Notes: a model not told the origin generated them from the sequence alone. A DNA stretch of 64,000 nucleotides from Conexibacter sp. (GCA_018263295.1 JADFCZ010000005.1:1-64000); one strand, 5' to 3'; counted from the first letter of the stretch, positions 38,001 through 48,782 are shown. Translations and numbers: made by a program.

Positions 38001-40949
38001 TCAGCGGCTGAGGCGCTCGAGCAGGAAGACGAACGACTCGTAGCTGTGGCCGCTTGCGCGGGTCATCCCGATCTCGCAGGTCCGGTTCGAGCAGACGTGC
38101 GCGTCGCCGGCGGCGGCCACCGCCTCGGCGGCCTCGGTGGCGGTCGCCGATGCCGTCAGCTCGGGATGGAGGAGGCCGCGATCGCCGGCGAACCCGCAGC
38201 AGCCGGCCGACTCGGGCACCAAGACGTCGTCCGCGAGCGCCCCGGCCACCTCCACGAGCGCCGCGTTGACTCCGAGCTGAGCGCCGGAGCAGGTCGGGTG
38301 GACGACCGCGGTCCCGACGCGCTCGGCAACGGCGAGGTCCGGCAGCAGGCGGGCGGCCCATTCGATCGAGTCGAGGATCTCGAGCTCGGCCAGGCGCCCG
38401 GCGGCGGCGCTCTCCGGCCCGAGGACCGATGCGGCCTCGAGCAGGCCCTGGGTGCAGGAGGTCGCGTCGATCACCACCGGCAGCCTGCCGCCGTCCGACC
38501 AGCGCCAGAGCTCCTCCGTCGTCCGCTCCACCATCCACTCGGCCCCGGAGCGATACCCCTTCGAAACCCAGGGCGTGCCGCAGCAGGTGCCGGCGGCCCC
38601 GGAGGGGATCCAGAGAGGCCGGCCGGCACGGAGCGAGACGGCGACGAGCGCCGCCTGGATCGAGGCCGGGCCGGCGGGATCGGCGTCGCGGGCGCCGGCG
38701 TCACGGCCGAACATCCGGTTCACGCATGAGGGCAGATAGACGGCGACTGCACCGTCGCGCACCGTCGGCGGCGCGGCGGCCCCCGCGGGCGGCGGCATCG
38801 GCCGCTCCCAGCCGGGGACGAGCTCGTTGCTCACCGCGCGGCGGGCGGCGGCGGTGATCCCGCTCATCGCTCCGTCGCCGATCGCCGAGGCGACCGCGGC
38901 GCCGGCGGCGAGGCCCGAGCGGGCGCCCGACTCGACGCGGGCCCAGTTCTTCGCCGCACGCAGGGCGGCCCGCTCCTCGCCGGCCGAGTGCTCGGCGGCA
39001 CGCAGCTCCTTGACGAGGACGCCGGTGTCGATCCCGAGCGGGCATGTCGTGGCGCAGGTGCCGTCGGCGGCGCAGGTCTGCAGGCCGTCGTACTCGAACT
39101 CCTCGATCAGCTTCGCGAGCAGCGGCGAGCCCGCCGGCTGGCGCGCCATCTCCCGCCGCAGGACGATCCGCTGACGCGGGGTCGTCGTCAGGTTCCGGCT
39201 CGGGCAGACCGGCTCGCAGAACCCGCACTCGACGCACGTGGTCGCGACCTCCTCGATCGGCGGCGTCGTCTTCAGGTTCTCGAGGTGGCAGCCGGGATCA
39301 CGGTTGAGGACGACTCCGGGGCCGAGGACGCAGTCGGGATCGGCGAGGCCCTTGATCCGCCACATCATCTCGGTGGCGGCCCTCCCCCACTCGCGCTCGA
39401 CGAACGGGGCCATGTTGACGCCGGTGCCGTGCTCGGCCTTGAGCGAGCCGTCGTAGCCTTCGACGACGAGCGTCACCAACTTCTCCATGAACGTCTCGTA
39501 GCGCTCGACGTCCTCGGGCTTGGCGAAGTCCGGGGTCAGCATGAAGTGCAGGTTCCCCGCCGAGGTGTGGCCGGCGACGCCGCTGAGGAAGCCGTGCTCG
39601 CCGAGCAGTGCGCGGATCTCCTCCGCCGCCTCGGCGATCCGCGCGGGCGGCACGCAGACGTCCTCGACGATCAGCGCCGTGCCGGGCGGGCGGAGCCGGC
39701 CGACCAGCCCGTGCAGACCCTCGCGGACGCGCCAGTAGAGCTCGATCGTCTCCGGCTCGTGGCTGAACTCGGGGCCGCGGAAGGGCTTCGACTCGAGCGC
39801 CTCGAGGACCGCGGACGTGGCGGCCTCACCCGGCTCGAGCCCGGCCTCGTCGGCGGCGCCGAACTCGACCAGCAGCGCCGCCGACTCGAGCGGCAGCTCC
39901 GTCCAGTACTCGGGCGTTCCCGGGATCGAGTTGGCGGCGACCATCAACGCCGGCGCGACCATCAGCTCGACCGCCGTGGCTCCGGCCGCGACCAGGTCCG
40001 GGACCGGCGCCGTCGCCGCGGCGATCGAGTCGAAGTGGATCCAGCTCAACGTGGTCCGGGCCGGCAGCGGGACGGTCTCGTAGACGGCCTCCGAGATGAA
40101 TGCGAGCGTTCCCTCGGAGCCGACGAGCAGCCGCCGGAAGATCTCGAGCGGCTCGTCGGCGTCGAGGAACGCGCAGAGGCGGTAGCCGGTCGTGTTCTTG
40201 ATCTCGAATTTGCGCGCGATCCGCTCCCGGAGATCGCCGTCGGAGCGGATCTCGTCGCGGATCGACTCGAGGCCCGCGACCAGCTCCGGCTCGGCCGCGG
40301 CGAAGCGCTCGGCCGCGTCGGGAGCCGACGTGTCGACGATCGTCCCCGACGGCAGCGCGAAGGTGAGCGCCGAGACCGTCCGGTAGGAGTCGGCGGTGAT
40401 CCCGCAGCGCATCCCGCCGGAGTTGTTGGCGATGACGCCGCCGACCGTCGCGATGTCGGTCGAGGCGGGATCGGGGCCGAGGCGGCGTCCGTGGGGAGCG
40501 AGGGCGCGATTGACGTGCCCGAGGATCGCTCCCGGGCCGCAGCGCACCCGGGCGCCGTCGTCGAGGACCTCGATGCCGCCCCAGTGGCGGCGGACGTCGG
40601 CGAGGATCCCGTCGGTCTGCGACTGCCCGTTCAGGCTCGTCCCGCCGGAGCGGAACACGAGCGGCGTCTCGCCGCCGCGGGCGAATGCCATCAGCGCTGC
40701 GACCTGCTCGACCGTGCGCGGCTGCACGACGGCGGAGGGAATGCGCCGGTAGGGGCTGGCGTCGGAGGCGTAGCGGATCAGGTCGCTGGCGCGACCGAGC
40801 ACCCCGCCCGCGCCGACGATGCCTTCGAGGGCGCCGACGAGGCGGGCGTCGGCGCCGGCCGCGAGCCCGGCGGGGGCGCGGTCCGGTGGCGGCGGCAGCG
40901 GCGGCGCCGGGGCGATCCGGGCGGTCTTCGGCTCGAGCAGCGGCGTCAT
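38001..40949 (-). CDS. FAD-linked oxidase/Fe-S fusion (D-lactate/2-hydroxyacid dehydrogenase-like)
   Basis: PLVFRSGGTSLNGQSQTDGI; GGVIANNSGGMRCG; CVECGFCEPVCPSRNLTTTPRQRI; C-terminal CCG-type motifs. Confidence 0.88.
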   Translation of the reverse strand: MTPLLEPKTARIAPAPPLPPPPDRAPAGLAAGADARLVGALEGIVGAGGVLGRASDLIRYASDASPYRRIPSAVVQPRTVEQVAALMAFARGGETPLVFRSGGTSLNGQSQTDGILADVRRHWGGIEVLDDGARVRCGPGAILGHVNRALAPHGRRLGPDPASTDIATVGGVIANNSGGMRCGITADSYRTVSALTFALPSGTIVDTSAPDAAERFAAAEPELVAGLESIRDEIRSDGDLRERIARKFEIKNTTGYRLCAFLDADEPLEIFRRLLVGSEGTLAFISEAVYETVPLPARTTLSWIHFDSIAAATAPVPDLVAAGATAVELMVAPALMVAANSIPGTPEYWTELPLESAALLVEFGAADEAGLEPGEAATSAVLEALESKPFRGPEFSHEPETIELYWRVREGLHGLVGRLRPPGTALIVEDVCVPPARIAEAAEEIRALLGEHGFLSGVAGHTSAGNLHFMLTPDFAKPEDVERYETFMEKLVTLVVEGYDGSLKAEHGTGVNMAPFVEREWGRAATEMMWRIKGLADPDCVLGPGVVLNRDPGCHLENLKTTPPIEEVATTCVECGFCEPVCPSRNLTTTPRQRIVLRREMARQPAGSPLLAKLIEEFEYDGLQTCAADGTCATTCPLGIDTGVLVKELRAAEHSAGEERAALRAAKNWARVESGARSGLAAGAAVASAIGDGAMSGITAAARRAVSNELVPGWERPMPPPAGAAAPPTVRDGAVAVYLPSCVNRMFGRDAGARDADPAGPASIQAALVAVSLRAGRPLWIPSGAAGTCCGTPWVSKGYRSGAEWMVERTTEELWRWSDGGRLPVVIDATSCTQGLLEAASVLGPESAAAGRLAELEILDSIEWAARLLPDLAVAERVGTAVVHPTCSGAQLGVNAALVEVAGALADDVLVPESAGCCGFAGDRGLLHPELTASATATEAAEAVAAAGDAHVCSNRTCEIGMTRASGHSYESFVFLLERLSR

Positions 40950-40968
40950 CGGCCCAGCCAGCCCACGC

Positions 40969-42585
40969 TCAGGCCAGCCACATCCCGGGCGCGACTCCGA
41001 CCTCGACCAGCCCGGGCTTGCCGGAGCCGATCTGCGCGTTCAGCGCGCTCTCGAGCTCGTCGCCCGTCTCGACCCGGGTGGAGGGAACGCCGTACCCCTC
41101 GGCGACGGCGGCGACGTCGAGCGCCGGCAGGTCGAGGCCCGGCGCCCGCTCCACCCCCTCGGCGAGGGAGAACCACTTGAGGATCGCGTACTCGGAGTTG
41201 CGGAGGACCAGGAAGGTGACCGGGACGTCGTAGGCGACGGCGCTCCAGAACGCGGTGATCGCGTACTGGGCCGAGCCCTCGCCGACGACGCAGACGACCG
41301 GCCGGTCGGGCTGGGCCATCTGCACCCCGACCGCTGAGGACAGGCCGAAGCCGAGCCCACCGCCGGCGCCGAAGTAGTAGGAGCCGGGACGGGAGATCCG
41401 CAGCTGGTTGCGGAGGGCGAGGGTCGACGAGGGTGCCTCGAGGACGACGATGCCGTCGTCGGGGAACGCCGCGCCGAGCGCCGCCATCGCCTCGGTCCCG
41501 CTGATCGGCGTTCCCGGCTCGACGCCCATCTCGGCCGCGGTCATCGGCGCGTCGCGGGGCTCCGGCGCGTCGCGGCCGGACTCGCCGTCGAGGGCGGCCA
41601 GGAGGGCCTCCAGCGTCAACGCGACGTCGGCGACGATCGCCTCGCCCATCGGCGCCCGGGCCGCCTCCTCGGGATCGGAGGTGACGACGACGAGTTCCGC
41701 CCCCTCCGGCAGCAGATCGCCGGGGATGTAGGGGTAGTAGGCGAAGACGGAGGCGCCGGCGACCAGGATCAGGTCGTGGCCGGCGAGCGTCTCGGCGACC
41801 GGGCCGATCGCCGGCGGCAGCACGCCGCGGAAGTTGGCGTGGCCCTCGGGGAAGCCGAGCCTCCCTCCCCCGGTCGCGGGGATCGCCCAGACGGGAAGGC
41901 GCTGGCTCTCGGCGAGCGCGACGGCGTGGTCCCAGCCGCCGGAGGCGTCGATGTCGGGACCGGCGACGAGGACCGGACTCGACGCGGCGGCGAGCCGCTG
42001 CGCGAGCTCGGCGACGCGGTCGGGGGCGGCGGTGGCGCGGCCGTCGACGCGGCGCTCGATCGCCCGCCGGGCGCCCTCGGCGTCGGCCTCGGCGGTCCAG
42101 TCGTCCATCGGGATCGAGACGAACGCCGGTCCCTTGGGCGGCAGCGACGCCGTGTGGATCGCGCGGCCGATCGCCGCCGGCACGTCCTCGGCCCGCGGCA
42201 CCTCGTACGACCACTTGACGAGCGGGTGCGGCATCCGCGTCGCGTCGCGGTTGGTCAGGTTCGCCTGCATCGTCATCACCGGGCGGACCTGCTGGCCGGC
42301 GGTGATCAACAGCGGCGCGTGGTTCGCCTGCGCGTTGAAGATCGCCCCCATCGCGTTGCCGACGCCGGGAGCCGTGTGGAGGTTCACGTGGGCGACGTTC
42401 CCGCTCGCCTGGGCGTAGCCGTCGGCCATCCCGACGACCACCGCCTCCTGGAGGCCGAGCACGTAGCGGAAGTCCTCCGGGTAGTCGGCCAGCATCGGCA
42501 GCTCGGTCGACCCGGGATTGCCGAAGATCGTGGTCATCCCGCGCGCTCGCAGGAGCTCGAAGGTGGCCTCCCGAACCGTGCTCAT
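40969..42585 (-). CDS. ThDP-dependent decarboxylase, benzoylformate decarboxylase-like
   Basis: TIFGNPGSTELPMLADYPEDFRYVLGLQEAVVVGMADGYAQASGNVAHVNLHTAPGVGNAMGA. Confidence 0.85.
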   Translation of the reverse strand: MSTVREATFELLRARGMTTIFGNPGSTELPMLADYPEDFRYVLGLQEAVVVGMADGYAQASGNVAHVNLHTAPGVGNAMGAIFNAQANHAPLLITAGQQVRPVMTMQANLTNRDATRMPHPLVKWSYEVPRAEDVPAAIGRAIHTASLPPKGPAFVSIPMDDWTAEADAEGARRAIERRVDGRATAAPDRVAELAQRLAAASSPVLVAGPDIDASGGWDHAVALAESQRLPVWAIPATGGGRLGFPEGHANFRGVLPPAIGPVAETLAGHDLILVAGASVFAYYPYIPGDLLPEGAELVVVTSDPEEAARAPMGEAIVADVALTLEALLAALDGESGRDAPEPRDAPMTAAEMGVEPGTPISGTEAMAALGAAFPDDGIVVLEAPSSTLALRNQLRISRPGSYYFGAGGGLGFGLSSAVGVQMAQPDRPVVCVVGEGSAQYAITAFWSAVAYDVPVTFLVLRNSEYAILKWFSLAEGVERAPGLDLPALDVAAVAEGYGVPSTRVETGDELESALNAQIGSGKPGLVEVGVAPGMWLA

Positions 42586-42709
42586 CTCATCCTCTCCGGT
42601 AGCTGCCGCTGGGCCGGCGTGACCCTATCGCGTGAGTCGTGACACCCACGTCACGGACCCGCTCGAAGCGCGCGCCACGAGTGCGCCGGGCCGCCTCATC
42701 CTCTGGCCG

Positions 42710-43726
42710 ATGGAGCCGCTGACCCCGATTCAATCCCGCATCCGGGCGCAACCCTCCACAGCGGCCGGCGAGATCGCCGAGATCGCTCACCGGCAGCACG
42801 GCGTGGTCGCTCATCGGCAACTCGTCGCCGCCGGACTGAACCCGTCGACGATCTCCCGCTGGGCACGGGCGGGACACCTCCACCGCCTCCACCGCGGCGT
42901 TTACGCGGTCGGTCACACGGACCTGAGCCGCCATGGACGGTGGCTGGCCGCCGTCCTGGCCTGCGGCGACGGCGCCGCACTCAGCCACGGCGCATCGGCA
43001 CGCCTACAGGCCCTCGAATCGACGAGCCGGCTCGGAGCGATCCACGTCTCGCTGCCCTACGGATCCAGGCGGTCTCCGCCCGGCATCATCGTCCACCGCC
43101 CGAGGCACCTCGAGGCCGTCGACGTCACCTCCCGCTTCGCGATCCCGACGACCACCCCGACCCGGACCCTCTTCGACCTCGCCTCGAACGTCTCGCCACG
43201 CGAACTGCGGAGCCTGTTCGAACGCTCCGAATACCTGGAGGTACTCGATCGACCGCGACTGCGGGCGCTACTCGCCGACGCGACCGGTCGGAGTGGGCTC
43301 GGGACGCTCCGCGACCTCCTCGGATTCCGGCCGCTGCCGCTCGCCGAGACCCGTTCGCGACTCGAGCGCATCGTCCTCGGCATCTGCCGCACCCACGGGC
43401 TCCCGGTTCCGCTCGTCAACGTGCCGCTCCTCGGCTACGTCGCCGACTTCCTCTGGCCCGCCGCCAACTTCGTCGTCGAGGCTGACGGCGGCCACCATCG
43501 CGGAGCGCAACGCGACCGCGACAACGCGAGGGACGTGCTGCACGGCCGTGCCGGCTACCTCGTCCGCCGCTACTCAGGCGAGGCCCTCGAGGATGAGGGA
43601 GCGGTGGCGGCGGAGATCCTCGAGATCCTCAGGGAGCGGCTCGGCGACGCCGCTACTCAGCGCCCGGATCGGACCCGGCCCATCCACGACGCCAAATGTG
43701 GTTGGCAGGCTGCCAACTTCCGCTAG
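42710..43726 (+). CDS. AbiEi-type N-terminal domain plus DUF559-like protein
   Basis: GEIAEIAHRQHGVVAHRQLVAAGLNPSTISRWARAGHLHRLHRGVYAVGH; C-terminal VADFLWPAANFVVEADGGHHRGAQRDRDNARD. Confidence 0.75.
   Translation: MEPLTPIQSRIRAQPSTAAGEIAEIAHRQHGVVAHRQLVAAGLNPSTISRWARAGHLHRLHRGVYAVGHTDLSRHGRWLAAVLACGDGAALSHGASARLQALESTSRLGAIHVSLPYGSRRSPPGIIVHRPRHLEAVDVTSRFAIPTTTPTRTLFDLASNVSPRELRSLFERSEYLEVLDRPRLRALLADATGRSGLGTLRDLLGFRPLPLAETRSRLERIVLGICRTHGLPVPLVNVPLLGYVADFLWPAANFVVEADGGHHRGAQRDRDNARDVLHGRAGYLVRRYSGEALEDEGAVAAEILEILRERLGDAATQRPDRTRPIHDAKCGWQAANFR
43701..43717. promoter_or_regulatory. Perfect palindrome, candidate operator of the downstream TetR gene
   Basis: GTTGGCAG-G-CTGCCAAC; candidate -10 TAGCAT at 43724-43729. 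Confidence 0.6.
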
Positions 43727-43737
43727 CATCCCGTCCG

Positions 43738-44397
43738 ATGGCAGCCCGCCCCGCTGACTCCGCCGCCGTCGCTCCGCGCAGCGACGCCGACGAGCGCCGA
43801 AAGCGAATCCTCTCCGCAGCGCGGGCGCTGTTCTCCGAGCGCGGGTTCAGCGACGTCTCGACGATCGAGATCGCCTCCGAGGCCGGGGTCGCCCGCGGGC
43901 TCATCAACCACTACTACGGGACCAAGCGCGAGCTCTACGTCGAGGTCGTCCGCGAGATGGTCCGCTTCCGCTCTCAGCCCGTCCCCGAGTACGTCGACGG
44001 CGCGACGCCGCAGGCGCGGACCGACGAGTCGATCGACCGCTGGCTCGAGATGGTCGAGCGCAACCGCGAGGCCTGGCTCGCCGCGGTCGGCGCCGAGGGC
44101 CTCGGGCACGACCCCGAGATCGAGGGGGTGCTCGACGAGGCGCGCGAGGAGGCGACGACGCGACTGATCCAGGTCCTCGGCCTCGGCCCCGCCGCCGACG
44201 CGCCGCCCGAGCTCCACGCCATCCTCCGCGCCTACGGCGGGATGGCCGAGGCGGCGACGCGCGAGTGGCTCGAGCGCGACCGCTGGAGCCGCGAGCAGGT
44301 CGCGGCGTTTCTCAAGGCAGCACTTCCGGAACTGGTCGGGACCGCCTACGAGGCGATCCCGGGCAAGACACCCACCGAACCCAAGGAGAAGAGATGA
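43738..44397 (+). CDS. TetR-family regulator
   Basis: [52 protein letters not shown]. Confidence 0.9.
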   Translation: MAARPADSAAVAPRSDADERRKRILSAARALFSERGFSDVSTIEIASEAGVARGLINHYYGTKRELYVEVVREMVRFRSQPVPEYVDGATPQARTDESIDRWLEMVERNREAWLAAVGAEGLGHDPEIEGVLDEAREEATTRLIQVLGLGPAADAPPELHAILRAYGGMAEAATREWLERDRWSREQVAAFLKAALPELVGTAYEAIPGKTPTEPKEKR

Positions 44398-45596
44398 GCA
44401 ACAGGACATTCGTGATCGGCGTCGGCATGACGAAGTTCGACAAGCCCGGCACCAAGGAGGGCGACTACCCGGACTGGGCCAAGGAGGCCGGCGAGAAGGC
44501 GTTCGCCGACGCCGGCATCCCGTACGACGACGTCGAGGAGGCCTTCGCCGGCTACTGCTACGGCGACTCCACCTACGGCCAGCGGGCGATCTACGAGCTC
44601 GGCCTGACGGGGATCCCGATCGTCAACGTCAACAACAACTGCTCGACCGGCTCGTCCGCCCTCTACCTCGCTCGCCGGGCGGTGCAGGGCGGCCTCGTCG
44701 ACTGCGCGCTCGCCGTCGGCTTCGAGAAGATGGAGAAGGGCTCGCTCGGGATGAAGTACACCGACCGGACCCCGGCGCTCGACAAGCACATGGGCCGCAT
44801 GTTCGAGGTCCGCGATCCCGAGGAGTCGCCGTTCGCGCCGCAGATGTTCGGCAACGCCGGCCGCGACCACATGGACAAGTACGGCTCCAAGCCCGAGCAC
44901 TACGCGTGGATCGGCTGGAAGAACCACAAGCACTCGGTCAACAACCCCTACGCGCAGTTCCAGGACGAGTACACGCTCGACGAGATCAAGGAAGCGCGGA
45001 TGATCCACGAGCCGCTGACGAAGCTGCAGTGCTCGCCCACGTCCGACGGCGCCGCGGCGGTCATCGTCGCCTCCGAGAAGTACGTCGACGAGCACGACCT
45101 CTGGGACCAGGCGGTCGAGATCGCCGGCCAGGCGATGGTCACCGACATGAGCTCAACCTTCGACGAGAACGCCGACTGCATGACGATCGTCGGCTCCGAC
45201 ATGTCGAAGGAGGCCGCACGCCAGGCCTACGAGGAGGCCGGGATCAGCGCCGACGAGGTCGACGTCTGCGAGCTCCACGACTGCTTCAGCGCGAACGAGC
45301 TGATCACCTACGAGGCGCTCGGGTTCGCCGAGGAGGGCGAGGGTCATCTGCTCGTCGAGGCCGAGGCCACGACCTACGGCGGGGACGGGCCGGTGGTCAA
45401 CCCGTCCGGCGGGCTGATCAGCAAGGGGCACCCGCTCGGCGCGACCGGCCTCGCCCAGTGCAGCGAGCTCACGTGGCAGCTGCGCGGCACGGCCGACAAG
45501 CGCCAGGTCGAGGGCGCCAAGGTGGCGCTCCAGCACAACATCGGGCTCGGCGGCGCCGCCGTCGTGTCGGTCTACAAGCCCGCGGTCAAGGCATAG
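44395..45596 (+). CDS. Thiolase/lipid-transfer (SCP-x-like) protein
   Basis: [57 protein letters not shown]. Confidence 0.88.
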
Positions 45597-45624
45597 GGCC
45601 GAAGGGCCAGAAGGAGAGAACGAG

Positions 45625-46788
45625 ATGAGCACGATCACGGCGACCCCGGTCAGCGGCCTGACGGACGAGCAGGTCGACTTCCGCGACGCGATCCGCGACT
45701 TCGCCGAGCGCGAGTGCGGAACCGCCGAGCAGCGCGAGAAGCTGACCGACGGTTACACGGAGCTCCACAACCAGGAGATCTACGAGAAGCTCGCCGAGCT
45801 CGGCTGGCTCGGGGTCACCGTGGACGAGCAGTACGGCGGCGCCGGGGCCGGGATGGTCGACGCGTGCATCTTCCTCGAGGAGACCATGCGCGGCCTCGTC
45901 CCGATCGCCGGCTACGGCGTCAGCCAGATCGTCGCCGGCGCCTATGAGCGGTTCGGGACCGAGGAGCAGAAGAACGAGATGCTCGGGGGGATCACCTCCG
46001 GCCGGGTCGAGGCGATCGCGATGTCGGAGCCCGAGGCGGGCTCCGACGTCGGCAACCTCAAGTGCAAGATCGAGCGGACCGACGACGGCTACGTCCTCAA
46101 CGGCCAGAAGACGTGGATCAGCGCCGCCCACCTCGCCGACCACATCCTCGTCATCGGACGCTCCGACTCCTCCGGCTCCAAGCACGAGGGACTGACGATG
46201 CTCTCGGTCCCGACCGACGCCGAGGGAATCGAGATCAACGGCATCCAGACGATGGGCGGCAAGGAGGTCAACGACGTCTTCCTGACCGACTGCCACGTTT
46301 CCGCCGACCGGATGCTCGGGGAGGAGGGGAACGGCTGGATCCAGCTGATGGCCGGGCTCAACGTCGAACGCCTGATCCTCGCCGCAACCGCGCTCGGGAT
46401 CGCCCAGCGCGCGTTCGACGACGTCCTCGACTACGTCAAGGAGCGCAAGCAGTTCGGTCGCCCGATCGGCAGCTTCCAGACGCTCAAGCACCGGATCGCC
46501 GATCTCGCGACCGAGCTCGAGTGCGTGCGGCTGCTCGTATACGACGTCGCCCGCAAGGTCGACGAGGACCCGACCCGCATGCTCCCCCGCGAGGCCTCGA
46601 TGGCGAAGCTGAAGGCGACCGAGGTCGCCAAGGCCTGCTCGCTCGAGGGGATGCAGATGATGGGCGGCTACGGCTACGCCTCCGAGTACGACATGGAGCG
46701 CCACGTCCGGACCAGCCTCGTGATGTCGATCTACGGCGGGACGAACGAGATCCAGCGCGAGATCGTCTCGAAGACATACGGGCTTTAG
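45625..46788 (+). CDS. Acyl-CoA dehydrogenase
   Basis: AMSEPEAGSDVGNLKCKIERTDDGYVLNGQKTWISAA; ERKQFGRPIGSFQTLKHRIADLA; YGGTNEIQREIVSK. Confidence 0.93.
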   Translation: MSTITATPVSGLTDEQVDFRDAIRDFAERECGTAEQREKLTDGYTELHNQEIYEKLAELGWLGVTVDEQYGGAGAGMVDACIFLEETMRGLVPIAGYGVSQIVAGAYERFGTEEQKNEMLGGITSGRVEAIAMSEPEAGSDVGNLKCKIERTDDGYVLNGQKTWISAAHLADHILVIGRSDSSGSKHEGLTMLSVPTDAEGIEINGIQTMGGKEVNDVFLTDCHVSADRMLGEEGNGWIQLMAGLNVERLILAATALGIAQRAFDDVLDYVKERKQFGRPIGSFQTLKHRIADLATELECVRLLVYDVARKVDEDPTRMLPREASMAKLKATEVAKACSLEGMQMMGGYGYASEYDMERHVRTSLVMSIYGGTNEIQREIVSKTYGL

Positions 46789-46889
46789 GCGCGACACCGG
46801 CACTCCGGCGGGCGGACATTCGTCCAGTCGCTTGTGTGCGGTGCTAGTTTCAGAAGACCGATAGTTCCGGAGTTCCATGGGAGGACGAG

Positions 46890-47339
46890 ATGCGGAGCGA
46901 CGCAAAGGTGCCGAAGCTGCTCCTACTGCCGGTGGCGGTGATCGCGGCGGCAGGCCTTTGCCTCGCCGCGCTCGCCGGAGCCGAGGATCGGCCGACGGTG
47001 CGGGGCGGTGCCTACGAGGACCCAACCTGCGACAACGCACAGCAGACCTACGACACCCGCATCACCAAGGCGCCGAAGAAGAAGACGCAGTCGAAGAGCG
47101 CGACGATCCGGTTCGAGGCGTTCTACTGCAACTTCCCCAGCGACGACGGCCCCGATTCCGACACGATGAAATTCGTCTGCTCACTCGACGGCGCGAAGCC
47201 GAAGGCGTGCGAGCCTCCCATCAAGTACCGGCACCTGAAGAAGGGCAAGCACAAGGTCGCCGTGCGCACCACCGGCGGCAAGTTCGGTGGCAGCGGCGAT
47301 CCGAGCGCGGACGTGGCCAAGTGGAAGATCGTCGGCTGA
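46890..47339 (+). CDS. Secreted protein of unknown function
   Basis: Hydrophobic N-terminus; AFYCNFPSDDGPDSDTMKFVCSLDGAKPKACEPPIKYRHLKKGKHKVAVRTT. Confidence 0.6.
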   Translation: MRSDAKVPKLLLLPVAVIAAAGLCLAALAGAEDRPTVRGGAYEDPTCDNAQQTYDTRITKAPKKKTQSKSATIRFEAFYCNFPSDDGPDSDTMKFVCSLDGAKPKACEPPIKYRHLKKGKHKVAVRTTGGKFGGSGDPSADVAKWKIVG

Positions 47340-48774
47340 GCTGAGTCGTGATCGGCTGCTGCTGGTCGCGCCCGGAGTCGCGATCGCAGCCACGATGCTG
47401 GCCCACGCCGGGTTCAGCGAGCGCGGGCAGATCGCGTTCGCGGTCCTGGCGACGAGTGCCGCGCTGACCGTCGCCGTCGCCGACCCGGAGTCGTTCCGGG
47501 CGGCTCTCCGGGTTCCGATCGTCCTGATCATCCTCGCCATCGCGGCCCTGACGGCGCTCAGCGCCGCCTGGACGATCGGCGATCCCGCCGACGCCCTCCG
47601 CTGGGGTTGCGTCGTCGCCGGCTACACCGCGATGGCCATCTCCGGGTTCTCGGCGGCGAAGCGCAACGGCGCGGAGGGAGTCGCTGAGCTGATCGTGCTG
47701 CTGGCCGTGGTGGCAGCCGCTATCGGCTTGATCGCCGCGGCGGTTCAGGAACAGCCCTACGCCGAGCGGATCGGCGGCGCCTGGCGACCCGGCGGGCCGT
47801 TCGAGTACCCACCGGCACTCGGCGCGCTTCAACTCGCGGCGCTTCCCGTCGCGCTGCGAGGCATGGTCGGAGGCGGGCGGGCCGTGGGCTGGTCCGCCGT
47901 CGTGGTCGTCATCGCGGCGACCGTCGCACTGATCAGCTCGCGGGCCGTCCTGGCACTCGGTGCTCTGATCCTGCTCGGCGCACTGGCCGCGCCACGGTCC
48001 ACCCTTCGCGTCGGCCGCCCGCTGGCGCTCGCCGCGGTCGGCTTCACCGTCGCGGCCGCCTGTGCCGGCGACGCGCTCGCCGGCAGCTACGCCGAGCCGT
48101 ACGTCGCGACCGACGACCTGCCGCGGTTGGCGGGCCTCTCCGCCCTGGTCGTCTTCGCGCCGCTGCTCTGGAAGGCGATCCGCGGGCGGTTCGGCGAGCG
48201 CGGAGCTCTGCGCCCGGGGGCCCGGACGGCCGCCTGCCTGCTCGTCGCCGTCCCGCTCGTCGCCTCGATCGCTGCCGCGGCATCGACGCCTGACAGCGGC
48301 ACCGGGGTCGAGCCGGATGCGGGGGTAACGCATGGTCGCGTCGAGCTCTGGGGCGACGCGGGGTCGACCGCCGCCGGCGGGCCGTTCGAGGGCACGGGAG
48401 CACTCACCTTCTTCGTTGCCGCGGTGGAGGCCGGCAACTCGCCCGACTCGGTCTTCGCGCACGACTTCGTTCTCGAGCAATGGGTGGAGCTGGGCTACCC
48501 GGGGCTACTGCTCGGCATCGCCCTGGTCGCCACCGCCATCGCCTCCATCCTGCGGGCTCGCCGCTCACCCGCCGGATGGCTGATCGGAGTCGGGGCCGGA
48601 GTGTTCGGAGTGGCGATGCTGATCGACTGGCCGTGGCACGTCCCGGCAGCGGGCGCCGTCTTCGCTCTGCTGCTGGGAGGGCTGGCGGCGGCGAACCGAA
48701 TCGCCCCCGAGTCGGCCCCGAGCGGCCCGCCGCGCGACCGCACGGTGATCGTCGGCTCCCGGATCGAGGTCTGA
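47287..48774 (+). CDS. O-antigen ligase-like polytopic membrane protein; start uncertain
   Basis: Many hydrophobic segments; AHDFVLEQWVELGYPGLLLGIALV resembles the ligase-family conserved segment. Confidence 0.55.
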   Translation: MAAAIRARTWPSGRSSAELSRDRLLLVAPGVAIAATMLAHAGFSERGQIAFAVLATSAALTVAVADPESFRAALRVPIVLIILAIAALTALSAAWTIGDPADALRWGCVVAGYTAMAISGFSAAKRNGAEGVAELIVLLAVVAAAIGLIAAAVQEQPYAERIGGAWRPGGPFEYPPALGALQLAALPVALRGMVGGGRAVGWSAVVVVIAATVALISSRAVLALGALILLGALAAPRSTLRVGRPLALAAVGFTVAAACAGDALAGSYAEPYVATDDLPRLAGLSALVVFAPLLWKAIRGRFGERGALRPGARTAACLLVAVPLVASIAAAASTPDSGTGVEPDAGVTHGRVELWGDAGSTAAGGPFEGTGALTFFVAAVEAGNSPDSVFAHDFVLEQWVELGYPGLLLGIALVATAIASILRARRSPAGWLIGVGAGVFGVAMLIDWPWHVPAAGAVFALLLGGLAAANRIAPESAPSGPPRDRTVIVGSRIEV

Positions 48775-48782
48775 GCCGGCGA

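Noticed and set aside
45594-45612. GGGCCGAAGGGCC between the thiolase and acyl-CoA dehydrogenase genes as another copy of the hairpin family
   Set aside because: Lacks the GGA/GAG internal loop and outer stem, and the stem differs; likely chance plus ribosome-binding-site context.
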